From Paenibacillus sp. NAIST15-1 (lineage in GTDB: Bacteria; Bacillota; Bacilli; Paenibacillales; Paenibacillaceae): 64,000 bases of DNA. The stretch lies in NCBI RefSeq assembly GCF_001894745.1, contig NZ_BBYF01000026.1, positions 1 through 64,000 of the forward strand, read 5' to 3'. The first letter of the stretch is position 1; each line of letters starts with the position of its first letter. This document shows positions 8,017 through 17,168 of the stretch, piece by piece. Below the pieces are notes generated by a model that worked only from the letters and a program-made list of their open reading frames with translations, was not told the DNA's origin and searched no databases. Made by a program: the position numbers and the translations under genes.

Positions 8017-9767
8017 GCACAGCCCATACAACCACAGCCCAAACAACCCCCACAAGACTCGCTGTCATCGTCGAAAGAGATGTACCGATTCCAATGCGAG
8101 ACGGGGTGATTTTGTACGCCGATATTTATCGTCCCGAAACAGGGATTCACCCGGTGCTTCTATTGCGCACCCCGTACAATAAGGAAGATGCACAGACGAT
8201 GAATTATGCGCATCCATCTTGGTATGCACAGCATGGGTATGTGGTGATTGTCCAAGATGTACGAGGAAGATGGAAGTCGGAAGGTGAGTTTGAGCCTTAC
8301 CGCAACGAAGCTTGGGATGGCTATGACACGATCGAATGGGCAGCAGCCTTGCCTGATGTGATCCCGAAGGTGGGCACGTACGGCTTTTCTTATGCGGGAG
8401 CGGCTCAGTGGCATGCGGCAACTGCAAGACCTCCGCACTTGGCTTGTTTAACGCCCGCAATGACTGGATCGGACGCCTATCAGGGCGGTGTGTACCGCAA
8501 TGGGGCATTTGCCCTCGCTTGCAATCAGTCGTGGATCATGTTCCTTACACAGAACACGGCTAGACGACATGGACGTCCCGAATGGGAGCGGGAGCTGGCG
8601 CGCGGGGGTTCTGTCATACATGGCTTGTACAGCACGCTGCCGCTTCGGGATATGCCGCTCATGAATGGTGAGTTTGCACCGTTCTATCAGGATTGGCTGC
8701 AGCATCCGACACGAGATGAATACTGGAGAGCACTGTCCATCGAAGAGCGATATGACCGCATTGACGTACCCGTCCTGCATATCGGTGGTTGGTATGATCC
8801 GTTTGTAGATGGAACCATTCGCAATTACGAAGGGGTTCAGCAGCAGGGGGCGAGTGAAGAAGCGAGGGAGAATCAATACTTGCGAATCACGCCGTGGTAT
8901 CACATGCCATGGTCGCGATATGTCAGTGAGCTTGACTTCGGCATTGAGGCTTCGAATCGAGTGAATGAGTGGCAATTGGCATGGTTTGATCGGTGGCTGA
9001 AAGAGGATGAGCATGCACTGCAATCGTGGAGCATGATTAGCTACTTTGAGATGGGATCGAATCAGTGGAAGTATACTCAGACTTGGCCGCCCCCTCAGGT
9101 GGAGCTAACGAAATATTATTTGCATGGAGATCGGGCCAACTCCATAAATGGAGACGGTCGATTGTCGCAGGATTTACCGTTTGATGACCCGCTGCTTGCA
9201 GATACATACATCTATGATCCGCTCATTCCGGTTCCTGCGCTTGGAGGGCGATCGGGCGCAGTGCCCGACCTGACTCCGATGGGGCCGAAGCTGCAGCTAG
9301 CGAATGAAGTGCGCAATGATGTCCTTGTTTACACGACAGGGCCTCTTGATAGACCAGTGACAATTGCTGGGGAAGTTGTCGCTAGGTTGTATGCGTCGAC
9401 GACAGCAGTCAATACCGACTTCGTTGCTAAATTGATGGATGTCTATCCAGATGGAAGGGCGTACAACATTGCCGAAGGCATTGTACGTACAGCCTATCGT
9501 CGCTCGTTGGAGCATCCAGAGCCAGTAGTTCCGGGAGAGGTGGTTGCTTATGACATTTCTCTCGGGCCAACCTCTATCGTTTTTCAACAAGGGCATGCGA
9601 TTCGGTTAGAAATTACGAGCTCCTTGTTCCCGACATACGATCGGAATCCAAATAGTATGATCCCACCTGGGGATGTGACGATATCGGATTTGAAGCTTGC
9701 CACACAGACAATATTTCGAAATACGGATTATCCCTCGCATTTTATTTTGCCGATCGTAAAAGGTTGA
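8013..9767 (+). CDS. CocE/NonD-family serine hydrolase
   Basis: A 584-residue X-Pro-dipeptidyl-peptidase-like hydrolase. The N-terminal alpha/beta-hydrolase domain carries GTYGFSYAG with Ser126 as nucleophile and GGWYDPFVDG with the likely catalytic Asp. The C-terminal jelly-roll domain is recognisable from PLDRPVTIAGEVVA and related strands. Known members cleave cocaine-like esters, acyl-amides or X-Pro peptides. The ATG overlaps the peptidase stop (ATGA), with only a weak GGAGAGG site, so translational coupling is likely. It is the last gene of the six-gene ECF operon and is followed by a clear terminator. Confidence 0.9.
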   Translation: MSTAHTTTAQTTPTRLAVIVERDVPIPMRDGVILYADIYRPETGIHPVLLLRTPYNKEDAQTMNYAHPSWYAQHGYVVIVQDVRGRWKSEGEFEPYRNEAWDGYDTIEWAAALPDVIPKVGTYGFSYAGAAQWHAATARPPHLACLTPAMTGSDAYQGGVYRNGAFALACNQSWIMFLTQNTARRHGRPEWERELARGGSVIHGLYSTLPLRDMPLMNGEFAPFYQDWLQHPTRDEYWRALSIEERYDRIDVPVLHIGGWYDPFVDGTIRNYEGVQQQGASEEARENQYLRITPWYHMPWSRYVSELDFGIEASNRVNEWQLAWFDRWLKEDEHALQSWSMISYFEMGSNQWKYTQTWPPPQVELTKYYLHGDRANSINGDGRLSQDLPFDDPLLADTYIYDPLIPVPALGGRSGAVPDLTPMGPKLQLANEVRNDVLVYTTGPLDRPVTIAGEVVARLYASTTAVNTDFVAKLMDVYPDGRAYNIAEGIVRTAYRRSLEHPEPVVPGEVVAYDISLGPTSIVFQQGHAIRLEITSSLFPTYDRNPNSMIPPGDVTISDLKLATQTIFRNTDYPSHFILPIVKG

Positions 9768-9773
9768 GAGAAG

Positions 9774-9808
9774 GCCGCGTTCACGGTTGTTGAACGTGGC
9801 TTTGTTTA
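9774..9808 (+). terminator. Terminator of the ECF/hydrolase operon
   Basis: Ten-base-pair stem GCCGCGTTCA / TGAACGTGGC with a short loop and TTTGTTTAT tail, six bases after the CocE stop. Confidence 0.85.
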
Positions 9809-9994
9809 TCCTCGGTTTGTGCTTATTTTATGAAGCTTCATATCTATAATGCGATCACAGGGTGGGATCACAAGGGTTACACTTCAAGTATCGGCAAATA
9901 GGCTTATTACCTTCTGTTGCTCATACATTGGAAATGGGGTTCTTTTGTAGGTAAGGAATCGATGTTTGATCAACGAGGGGAGAGGGGAACGGCT

Positions 9995-10837
9995 ATGAAT
10001 CAGGGAATGAACGGGGGATTTGTGGCAGGGAGTCAGTCATCTTATGCCAATATACAGACACAGTATGCATACGATGGTGCAAGAGATATGAATTGGTGTA
10101 GTCAATCCATAACATTTGTGCTCGTTCACGGCTCGTGGGGGGACTCGAGTTATTGGTGGAAGACGGCTGAAGTTCTTCATGGCATGGGGCATACCGTCTA
10201 TACGCCGAATTTGCCAGGGCATGGAATGGATCGGAACAAGAATGTAACCCACGCCATGTATGTGGACACAGTCATTCAGTGTATTATTCATCATCAGCTT
10301 ACGAATATTGTTCTTGTTGGTCACAGCTTCGGTGGAACGGTGATTAGCAAGGTAGTGGAGCTTGTGCCTGACCGTGTTCGGCGCCTTGTATATATGGATG
10401 CATTCGTGGTACGCAATGGATACAGCACGGCGGATGAGATTCCTCCCCAAGCCAAGCAGGAGTGGATTCAGTTGGCGCAGCAGTCATCTGATAATACGAT
10501 CATGCTGCCCTTCGCCGTATGGAGAGAGACCTTTATGAACAATGCAAGTATTGAATTAGCGTTTCAAATTTATTGTACCGTTACACCAGAGCCTGCTGGG
10601 CCATTATTCGAGAAGCTGGATCTGACGGAATTTTATCGTTTATCTATGCCCAAAAGCTACTTGTATTTAACGGATGATACCGCACTTCCGCAAGGAGAAC
10701 AGTATGGCTGGCACCCTCATATGTCAAGCCGACTGGGGATGTTCCGGCTTATTACAGCGCATGGTGATCATATGACTCCATTCCATATTCAGCCGCATCT
10801 CGTAGCGGAGAAACTTGTAGAGGCAGGGCGGGATTAA
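9995..10837 (+). CDS. Alpha/beta hydrolase (methylesterase/hydroxynitrile-lyase-like)
   Basis: A 280-residue cytoplasmic alpha/beta hydrolase. The oxyanion-region motif LVHGSWGDSSYWW, the TPNLPGHG turn and the nucleophile elbow VGHSFGG (Ser111) are visible, and a late HGDHMTPFH segment supplies the catalytic His. This pattern resembles the plant methylesterase/EstC branch, which cleaves small esters. The start at 9995 is preceded by GGGGAGAGGGG. In-frame starts at 9917 and 9962 are possible but less supported. It is monocistronic. About 30 N-terminal residues before the first strand look non-conserved. Confidence 0.8.
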   Translation: MNQGMNGGFVAGSQSSYANIQTQYAYDGARDMNWCSQSITFVLVHGSWGDSSYWWKTAEVLHGMGHTVYTPNLPGHGMDRNKNVTHAMYVDTVIQCIIHHQLTNIVLVGHSFGGTVISKVVELVPDRVRRLVYMDAFVVRNGYSTADEIPPQAKQEWIQLAQQSSDNTIMLPFAVWRETFMNNASIELAFQIYCTVTPEPAGPLFEKLDLTEFYRLSMPKSYLYLTDDTALPQGEQYGWHPHMSSRLGMFRLITAHGDHMTPFHIQPHLVAEKLVEAGRD

Positions 10838-10883
10838 ATGGCTTGGGGAAGCGGCACAGATATGCCGGCTTCATGCATAACAA

Positions 10884-10918
10884 AGGCTGGCTATAGGAGT
10901 ATTCTCCTCAGCCAGCCT
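10884..10918 (-). terminator. Terminator of the SDR operon
   Basis: Inverted repeat AGGCTGGCT / AGCCAGCCT enclosing a second AGGAG/CTCCT stem. On the minus strand it is followed by TTTGTTATG, so it most likely ends the SDR transcript and may also separate it from the convergent hydrolase gene. Confidence 0.7.
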
Positions 10919-10955
10919 GAAAGTGCTGCAATGAATAGAAAATGGATAATTCGAA

Positions 10956-11684
10956 TTACTGTGGATTTGTTGTCCAAATGCCAGCAGTCTTCACGAATAC
11001 TCGTTGTGGAAGCTTAAGAGCCGCAAGGGCCAGTTCCGCTACGTCTTCTGGCTGCATCATGCGATCTTCGTCGCCAATGTTAAGACCTGCATTTACTGCG
11101 AGCTCTGTATTCACTGTGCTTGGCGTCAATGCAGTCACGCGGATATTGTGCTTGCGCACCTCCTGCATGAGCGCTTCGGTTAAGCCCATCACTGCGAACT
11201 TAGAAGCATTGTAAGCAGACCCTGTAGCGAAGCCGCGCTCGCCAGCTGTCGAAGAGATGTTAATAATGCTGCCTTCATTCTGCTCGATCATCGCAGGCAG
11301 CACAGCACGAGTTACATAGTAAGTTCCCATCAGATTAACCTGAATGATGCGTTCCCACTCTTGTGGATCCATGTCGACAAGCTTGCCGAATTTCGCAATG
11401 CCTGCATTATTGACAACGATGTGAATAGCACCCAACTGCTCCGTAAGGGAGGCAACAGCGCGGTTTACATCATCTTGTACCGCAACGTCAGCTGTAGCGA
11501 TTGCGACGCGAATATCATATTTTGCAGTCAGCTCAGCTTGAAGTGCTTCAAGGTCAGCGCTCGTTCGAGCGATGAGTCCAAGGTGCACACCTTCTTGTGC
11601 CAGCGACTCAGCCAACGCTTTGCCAATTCCTTTGCCTGCTCCCGTAATCAGTGCGGTTTTGTTCGTAAGATCGTGTAATTTCAT
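10956..11684 (-). CDS. Short-chain dehydrogenase/reductase (3-oxoacyl-ACP-reductase-like)
   Basis: A 242-residue classical SDR. The Rossmann motif TGAGKGIG (about 14-21), the NNAG strand, a catalytic Ser in [13 protein letters not shown], and YNASK (Tyr and Lys) are all present, so an active NAD(P)H-dependent reductase is expected. The substrate is unknown; FabG-like annotation is usual for such proteins. The ATG at 11684 is chosen because AAGGAGATT lies nine bases upstream, better placed than a TTG two codons earlier. It follows the monooxygenase-like gene by 23 bases and should share its transcript. Confidence 0.88.
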   Translation of the reverse strand: MKLHDLTNKTALITGAGKGIGKALAESLAQEGVHLGLIARTSADLEALQAELTAKYDIRVAIATADVAVQDDVNRAVASLTEQLGAIHIVVNNAGIAKFGKLVDMDPQEWERIIQVNLMGTYYVTRAVLPAMIEQNEGSIINISSTAGERGFATGSAYNASKFAVMGLTEALMQEVRKHNIRVTALTPSTVNTELAVNAGLNIGDEDRMMQPEDVAELALAALKLPQRVFVKTAGIWTTNPQ

Positions 11685-11707
11685 ATTCAATAATCTCCTT
11701 CTGATGG

Positions 11708-12022
11708 TTATGCTTGTCCGTTATGACTAACAACAAGCTCATATTTGTTCAAAGAAGCGCCGAGCATGTATTGCTTGCTGTCGCTCGCACCCCGGTGAGA
11801 TTCGCGGAAGGCCTCGCTAGATGTCCAGTTGCGGAACGACTCTTCGTTCTCCCACACTGTACATACCTTCAATTCCTCTTCGCCTTCTTGACCTGCTCCA
11901 AGCCATACCTCCATGCGAATGAATCCGCTCATTTGCTGAACGCCCTTGGCTTGCGCGAATCGCTCTGCCACTTGCTTGCCGAATCCCTCTTGAATTCGGA
12001 TTGTGTTCGTAACGACTAACAT
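11708..12022 (-). CDS. Antibiotic-biosynthesis-monooxygenase-fold protein (heme-degrading HmoA/IsdG-like)
   Basis: A 104-residue dimeric alpha+beta barrel-type protein. It starts [22 protein letters not shown], written here in parts as MLVVTNTI and [11 protein letters not shown], and contains the [17 protein letters not shown] block with FRESH. This matches small ABM-domain heme oxygenases of Bacillales that open heme to release iron. Heme ligation by the His in FRESH is plausible. AGGAGGCGATAGC precedes the ATG at 12022. It is the first gene of a two-gene unit with the SDR. Confidence 0.8.
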   Translation of the reverse strand: MLVVTNTIRIQEGFGKQVAERFAQAKGVQQMSGFIRMEVWLGAGQEGEEELKVCTVWENEESFRNWTSSEAFRESHRGASDSKQYMLGASLNKYELVVSHNGQA

Positions 12023-12249
12023 GCTATCGCCTCCTATGTGCATGATGGTGTTGATGTTCATTTGTACAGATCATATGTCTGCCTCTCTATTATACTCGAA
12101 CGCATGGACAAGATCACACCTTCGCATTCCATATGCACATTGGAAGGTTGTGGGTATGAGGTGCATTAGTTAACCGTGGCATAGATCCGAGATACATGCC
12201 CCAGGGCCACACAGGCAGGCTCTCTGGGCATGTGCGATATGGGTAGCAT

Positions 12250-12687
12250 TCACTCGTGAGTATCTCCCATCACATTCCATGTGGTTCCCCAGTCCTTCAT
12301 CGCATCGAAAATAGGACGGAGTGTTAGCCCCATCTCGGTTAGCGAGTATTCAACATGCGGTGGGATCTCGGAGAATACAGTCCGCTGGATAATATGCCGC
12401 TGTTCCAGTTCCTTCAATCGGAGTGACAGTGTGCGCGGACTAATTCCATGGAGCGAGCGCTCTAACTCTCCGAACCGCTTTGTACCGTAGAACAATTCAC
12501 GCAGTATAAGAAAAGTCCACTTGCCTCCGATGATATTCATCGTATGCTCGATGGGGCAAGCAATGGTTGGAGTTGTCCCCGTAGTAGATTCGTGTTCTAG
12601 GTGCTCAAGTATAGTGGCTGGGGAGGCAGTAGATTGTGATGTTCCCTCTGGGCACGGTAAGGTTGTCGTTTGTTCTGAAGTTGACAT
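12250..12687 (-). CDS. HxlR-family transcriptional regulator
   Basis: A 145-residue winged-helix protein. After a low-complexity Ser/Thr-rich N-terminus of about 40 residues the HxlR core begins at CPIEHTMNIIGGKWTFLILRELF (Cys then GGKW), continues with FGELERSLHGISPRTLSLRLKELE and ends with the wing and SLTEMGLTL. The single Cys before the GGKW helix is conserved in redox- or electrophile-sensing members such as HypR. The ATG at 12687 follows AAGGGGGG. It is divergent from the quinone-reductase-like gene and is the obvious candidate to control it. Confidence 0.9.
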   Translation of the reverse strand: MSTSEQTTTLPCPEGTSQSTASPATILEHLEHESTTGTTPTIACPIEHTMNIIGGKWTFLILRELFYGTKRFGELERSLHGISPRTLSLRLKELEQRHIIQRTVFSEIPPHVEYSLTEMGLTLRPIFDAMKDWGTTWNVMGDTHE

Positions 12688-12977
12688 GTGTATCCCCCCT
12701 TGGTGTCTATACTTCATTTAGTATAGTGCAATTCGTATGATATCGCTAATGTGCCATTCGTTAGGAAGACATCCATATTGAAATGCTGTGAGAGGGGGGA
12801 TTCGCTTACAATAGAGGAGCATGGGCAGTCGATATCTTTACGATATCAAACGAACTGAAGAACATGGATGATTGCAGTTTGTTGGCACTTGCTGATTATG
12901 TAATGAATGACTTATGTATGATAAAATAGATGTGATATAAGTGTGATACTTGTTAGAGACAGAAGGAGAGGAATGTC
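12688..12977. promoter_or_regulatory. Divergent intergenic region between hxlR-like and flavodoxin-fold genes
   Basis: Contains no gene. GATATC occurs near 12737-12743 and twice at 12836-12850 as GATATC-TTTAC-GATATC, a symmetric arrangement that could be an operator for the HxlR protein. A TATGATAAAAT sequence near 12915 may be the -10 region of the oxidoreductase gene. Confidence 0.35.
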
Positions 12978-13496
12978 ATGAAGGTACTTGTCATTGTTGC
13001 ACATCCCAACTTGGATGCATCCAACGTGAACCGTGCTTGGGCCGAAGAGCTTCGCAAGCATGATAACATCACCGTACACGAGCTGTATAAATCGTATCCA
13101 AATGGACAAATCGACGTCGAGAAGGAGCAGGCATTGTGTGAAAGCCATGATCGTATCGTATGGCAGTTCCCATTCTATTGGTACAGCTCGCCGCCATTGA
13201 TGAAGCAATGGCTGGACAGTGTGCTTACATATGGCTGGGCATATGGCTCTGGTGGCGATCGCTTGCATGGCAAGGAGCTGATGCTGGCTGTATCGACGGG
13301 AAGTCCGCAAGAGAAGTATCAAGCTGGTGGTCTCAATCACTACTCCATGAGCGAGTTGCTGAAGCCGTTCCAAGCAACGAGCAATTTAATAGGCACGACT
13401 TACTTGCCGGCATTTGTGTTCCATGGTGCAATGGGCGCAGATGAAGCTTCGATTCAGAATAGTGTCAAGGAATACGTATCCTATCTGTTGAAATAG
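12978..13496 (+). CDS. Flavodoxin-fold NAD(P)H:quinone oxidoreductase (YwrO/KefF-like)
   Basis: A 172-residue flavodoxin-like enzyme. The N-terminus MKVLVIVAHPNLDASNVN forms the FMN/FAD phosphate loop. The WQFPFYWYSSPPLMKQWLD block and the AYGSGG turn are diagnostic of the KefF/MdaB/YwrO group, which reduces quinones and electrophiles with two electrons. AGAAGGAGAGG precedes the ATG. It is divergent from the HxlR gene, in keeping with a redox- or electrophile-induced pair. The last 45 codons are duplicated in the remnant just downstream. Confidence 0.9.
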   Translation: MKVLVIVAHPNLDASNVNRAWAEELRKHDNITVHELYKSYPNGQIDVEKEQALCESHDRIVWQFPFYWYSSPPLMKQWLDSVLTYGWAYGSGGDRLHGKELMLAVSTGSPQEKYQAGGLNHYSMSELLKPFQATSNLIGTTYLPAFVFHGAMGADEASIQNSVKEYVSYLLK

Positions 13497-13563
13497 GGTG
13501 GAATGCAGGTTAGCTTCATATTGGGAATAGGAGTGTCCCATTTGAGGAGATTTTCCGAATAGA

Positions 13564-13702
13564 CTGTTGAAGCCGTTCCAGGCAACGAGCAATCTTATTG
13601 ATTCTAAGATCTTGCCTGCCTTTGTATTCCATGGCGCATTGGGCGCGGAGGAAGCTGCGATTCAGGAAAGTGCGAAGCAGTATATTTTATATATTGAAAT
13701 AG
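13564..13702 (+). pseudogene. Truncated second copy of the oxidoreductase 3' end
   Basis: Starting at CTGTTGAAGCCGTTCCAGGC, the sequence reads LLKPFQATSNLI, then LPAFVFHGALGAEEAAIQ, closely matching the C-terminus of the intact gene but with several substitutions. No 5' part exists. A one-base insertion just before the original stop (ATATTGAAATAG where TATTTGAAATAG would fit) shifts the end. This is the fossil of a tandem duplication. Confidence 0.85.
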
Positions 13703-13734
13703 GAAGCAGTGTTTATCTTCTATATAGAAAAGAC

Positions 13735-13762
13735 AGCCCCGCTTGCAGTCGCAGGCGGGGCT
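13735..13762 (-). terminator. Terminator of the HAD/LysE unit
   Basis: AGCCCCGC / GCGGGGCT stem with a 12-nt loop. On the minus strand a GTCTTTTCT tail follows, just after the HAD stop. Confidence 0.7.
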
Positions 13763-13770
13763 ATTGTCGA

Positions 13771-14577
13771 TTACGAAGACAGAATGGTATCGGAAGAAGC
13801 GTCTGAACGGTCAGCAAATATTTCCCCGAACGCCAGCTCTTCAAGCTTAGCAATAATGCGATCTTCGGTATCGTCGCCAACTGGAATGCTGCACGATGCG
13901 TGTGGAAGCAGCTTATCGAAGCTGCCAATGGCAACAGCGTATCCAGCTTGCTCGAACATCGGAATATCGTTCATGTCGTTGCCGAAGCAGACGAATTGAC
14001 CAGGGTTAATCCCGAATGAGCGCAGGGCAGCCATTTTGTTAACTCCAACGTTAGTCATGTCCAGGATGCCTTCCGCAGAGTGATAGTGAAGCGTTGTATT
14101 CAATGACTTGAGCTTTTCAGTGAGTTCCTCTAAGCGATTGCTGCCTAGAACAAGAATTTTAATGGTGCTGTGAATTTCGTTCATCGGTACATGAGCTGCC
14201 AATCGTAGGGGATCGACATTGAATAGGAAGGGATGTGAATCCTCCAAGTTATGTGCATAGTTCCACTCATCGTCTACGAGATATGAAGCCTCATATTGCT
14301 CCAGCAAGCTTATGATTGTATCTGAAGTTATCTGCGGAAGCGGGCTGCTTGCAAGACGTTCTCCCTTGAAATAGGTCATGGCGCCATTGGCGCCGATGAG
14401 CAGGTTTTGGTGAAAGCGTTCATCGAGCACGGGCAGCATATCCCGACACGGGCGGGCAGACGCGAAGCCGACGACATGTCCAGCTTCTTGAATGCGTGCC
14501 AAGCAGTCCATAATTGGTGCAGATACCGGCTGTCCTTTGAATGAAATTGTACCATCGATATCGAAAATGAAGTGCAT
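13771..14577 (-). CDS. Cof-type HAD-superfamily phosphatase
   Basis: A 268-residue haloacid-dehalogenase hydrolase of the Cof subclass. Motif I FDIDGT lies at residues 5-10, motif II in GFASARP, and motif III/IV in VNKMAALRSFGI and CFGNDMNDIPMF. These are sugar- or nucleotide-phosphate phosphatases with a mobile cap, and the substrate is not predictable. The start at 14577 has AAAGGAGACA upstream. A longer frame to 14640 would run through the ribosome site. It lies 63 bases after the LysE gene on the same strand. Confidence 0.87.
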   Translation of the reverse strand: MHFIFDIDGTISFKGQPVSAPIMDCLARIQEAGHVVGFASARPCRDMLPVLDERFHQNLLIGANGAMTYFKGERLASSPLPQITSDTIISLLEQYEASYLVDDEWNYAHNLEDSHPFLFNVDPLRLAAHVPMNEIHSTIKILVLGSNRLEELTEKLKSLNTTLHYHSAEGILDMTNVGVNKMAALRSFGINPGQFVCFGNDMNDIPMFEQAGYAVAIGSFDKLLPHASCSIPVGDDTEDRIIAKLEELAFGEIFADRSDASSDTILSS

Positions 14578-14640
14578 GTGTGATTGTCTCCTTTGTATGT
14601 ATAAGATAATCGCTAGTCGATCCAGCGGAAGTGACAGCAT

Positions 14641-15282
14641 TTAAAAGAATGAGAGGGCTTGTTGGACGGCGGAATAGCCGAAATAGATGCCGAAGCCAAT
14701 AAACACAATCCCTGCGGCAATCGATACGTATTGCATAAGTCGCGGCGTGACGGCTTTGCGGCTGACATGAGTCACGATTGCGACGAACAGATCCCATATG
14801 AGAATACCGACAATGATCGCACTGCTGTACAGCAAGGTATCCTGCTTGCCTATTACATCTATGGTCGATGCCATTACCGAGCCGTATATGCCAATCCAGA
14901 ATACGATGTTAAGCGGGTTGGATAACGCCAGCAAGAAGCCCGATAAAAAAGAAGAACCGACATGTTCCTTCTTGGCATCTGAATCTGAGATCTGCACTGT
15001 AGATCTAGCCTCGCGAATACTCTCATATCCAAGATACAGCAGCAATATGAACCCTGCAATCCATAGGATCAGCTTGGCGAGCGGCGTTGTTAGGAACGAG
15101 GTGGCTCCATAATAGATAAGCAGCATGAATATGACATCGGTGCTCATTGCGCCAAGCCCTAAGAACCAAGCATTCCAGAATCCGTTTTTTAACCCGGCCT
15201 TAATCTGTGCGATGCTGATTGGACCGACGGGGGCTGAGAGAGACAGCCCGAGTAATATATAGCTGAACCATACGCTAGCCAT
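14641..15282 (-). CDS. LysE-family amino acid exporter
   Basis: A 213-residue membrane protein with about six transmembrane segments. The N-terminal SAPVGPISIAQIKAG segment includes the conserved PVGP of LysE/RhtB exporters, and a second half with GFLLALSNPLN carries the conserved NP. It should export an amino acid or related metabolite across the cytoplasmic membrane. GGAAGGAAGA precedes the ATG. The divergent MocR-type gene 110 bp away is a plausible regulator, and the HAD gene follows in the same direction. Confidence 0.9.
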   Translation of the reverse strand: MASVWFSYILLGLSLSAPVGPISIAQIKAGLKNGFWNAWFLGLGAMSTDVIFMLLIYYGATSFLTTPLAKLILWIAGFILLLYLGYESIREARSTVQISDSDAKKEHVGSSFLSGFLLALSNPLNIVFWIGIYGSVMASTIDVIGKQDTLLYSSAIIVGILIWDLFVAIVTHVSRKAVTPRLMQYVSIAAGIVFIGFGIYFGYSAVQQALSFF

Positions 15283-15392
15283 CTGATCTTCCTTCCTGTC
15301 ATTACGAAATAATGGTATTATTGTACTGACTATCTGTCCTGTTGATAAGTGGCAGATTTATAGATTTGGATGGGGACAGAGGTGAAATGAAT

Positions 15393-16880
15393 ATGCTTGA
15401 ACTGACACCGCATATCGATGATCATGCAACAGAGCCGAAGTATGCACAGCTGTACAGTTATATTGCGAAGCAGATAGTGAACGGAACTTTAGTAGCGGGT
15501 ACGCGTCTGCCTTCGATCCGAACACTGGCTGTTCATTTGCAGGTGAGCCGCAATACGGTTGAGGCAGCCTATCAGCAGTTGATAGCAGAAGGGTATGTGG
15601 AGAATCGCTCCCGAATTGGCTTGTTTGTTATGCCGATTGAAGGGGATGTGAAGCATGCAGAGAGTAGAGATAGAGGATCTGACCGAGAGCTAGCAGGAGG
15701 GTTCACAGAAGAAGTTGAACGAGAGCCGACGCAGCCATTACCAACTTCCGTATCGCTGGAGGACAGGGATGGATCTGATAAGGATGCAGAAATTGAGATT
15801 GATTTTCGCCATGGCAATGTAGATAGGGAGAAGTTCCCGTTAATCGTATGGCGGAAGTTAGCGAATGATTTGTTTCGATATAGGCAGGATGAGGCGCTGC
15901 AGTACGGACACCGTCAGGGCGAAGCGGGATTGCGCAGGGCCATTGCTCAATATTTGTACCAATCAAGGGGAGTGCGCTGCACGCCGGAGCAGATTGTGAT
16001 GGGGGCTGGCATCCAGCAGCTGCTCATGCTTATCTGTCAGCTGATTCGCCAAGATACGCGTTCGATTGCGATGGAGGAGCCGGGATATGACGGGGCGCGG
16101 GCCATATTCTATCATCATGGCTTCGAGATAGAGCCGATTGCGCTGGAGGCTGAAGGCATATCTGTACAGCAGCTAAGAGAACGGAATGCTGGTGCGGTAT
16201 ATGTAACGCCGTCGCATCAATTTCCACAAGGCATGGTGATGTCTATTGCGAAGCGGATGCAGCTGCTGCAATGGGCGAACGAGAGAGGAAGCATTATTAT
16301 CGAAGATGATTATGATGGAGAGTTCAAGTACGGTGCGAAGCCTGTCCCTTCACTGCAAGGGCTGGATGGGCATGGTCGGGTCATCTACGTTGGAACGTTC
16401 TCCAAGTCTCTGCTTCCTTCCATACGCCTAAGCTATATGGTGCTTCCTCCATGGCTGCTAACGCGGTATAAGCTTGAATTCTCTGCTTATGAGCAGACGG
16501 CTTCGAAGCTGCATCAGATGACAATGGAGCGATTCATGACAGAAGGGCATTGGGACAAGCATCTGCGGAAAATGCGCAAGCTGTATCAAGAGAAGCACAG
16601 CACATTACTGACAGCTCTAAAAAAAGAAATGGGCGATCGAGTCCGCGTAATTGGTCAGCAATCTGGACTTCACATCGTGCTTCAAGTGAAGCACGAACAT
16701 CATGAGCAGCAATTAATTGATGCGGCAAGAACCGTTGGAGTCAAGGTGTATCCGACCTCGACTTATCGAATTCAGCAAGAAGCAGACGAGATGCCCTCCT
16801 TACTCATTGGCTTCGGTGGACTCAGTCTGCATCAGATAAGAGAAGGTGTTGAGCGGCTGAGTAAGGTTTGGTTCGGGTAA
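15393..16880 (+). CDS. MocR/GntR-type regulator with aminotransferase domain
   Basis: A 495-residue PLP-dependent regulator. The N-terminal GntR winged helix includes YAQLYSYIAKQI, RLPSIRTLAVHLQVSRNTVEAAYQQL and a wing near residue 70. A 60-residue charged linker leads to a fold-type-I aminotransferase-like domain with EEPGYDGA, DDYDGEF and the PLP-lysine motif VGTFSKSL. Such proteins sense PLP or an amino acid adduct. The ATG at 15393 has GAGGTGA seven bases upstream; an ATG at 15387 is too close. It is divergent from the LysE exporter gene, which it probably controls. Confidence 0.92.
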   Translation: MLELTPHIDDHATEPKYAQLYSYIAKQIVNGTLVAGTRLPSIRTLAVHLQVSRNTVEAAYQQLIAEGYVENRSRIGLFVMPIEGDVKHAESRDRGSDRELAGGFTEEVEREPTQPLPTSVSLEDRDGSDKDAEIEIDFRHGNVDREKFPLIVWRKLANDLFRYRQDEALQYGHRQGEAGLRRAIAQYLYQSRGVRCTPEQIVMGAGIQQLLMLICQLIRQDTRSIAMEEPGYDGARAIFYHHGFEIEPIALEAEGISVQQLRERNAGAVYVTPSHQFPQGMVMSIAKRMQLLQWANERGSIIIEDDYDGEFKYGAKPVPSLQGLDGHGRVIYVGTFSKSLLPSIRLSYMVLPPWLLTRYKLEFSAYEQTASKLHQMTMERFMTEGHWDKHLRKMRKLYQEKHSTLLTALKKEMGDRVRVIGQQSGLHIVLQVKHEHHEQQLIDAARTVGVKVYPTSTYRIQQEADEMPSLLIGFGGLSLHQIREGVERLSKVWFG

Positions 16881-16964
16881 TGGTTTGGCAGCTGCCTACT
16901 TATCATAGGAATCTTTATCTTTATATTCTATATTCGTAATTACTTTGTGCAAGGCTGATGAGGG

Positions 16965-17115
16965 CTGTAAAGCAGCTAGCATACTAGCACAGTAGAGTAA
17001 ACTTAGTGTGCTTTGTGTTAGCATACTAGCAGCAGAATAACTTAATGTTAATATACTAGCAGTTGAGTATCTTGGTGTTAGCGTTCTAGCAGTAGAGTGA
17101 ACGAAGTGTTGGCAT
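16965..17115 (+). repeat. Four degenerate ~30-bp direct repeats with internal dyads
   Basis: Units of the form GTTAGCATACTAGCAGYAGA followed by about ten variable bases recur at about 16977, 17018, 17048 and 17078. Each carries a CTAGCATACTAG-like dyad. They fill the gap between the MocR and HAD genes and reach the HAD ribosome site region. Confidence 0.7.
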
Positions 17116-17168
17116 GTGGGGCTTGTTATGCTTGTTGGGCAAGGGATAGGGAAGGAAGGAGCGAGCGG

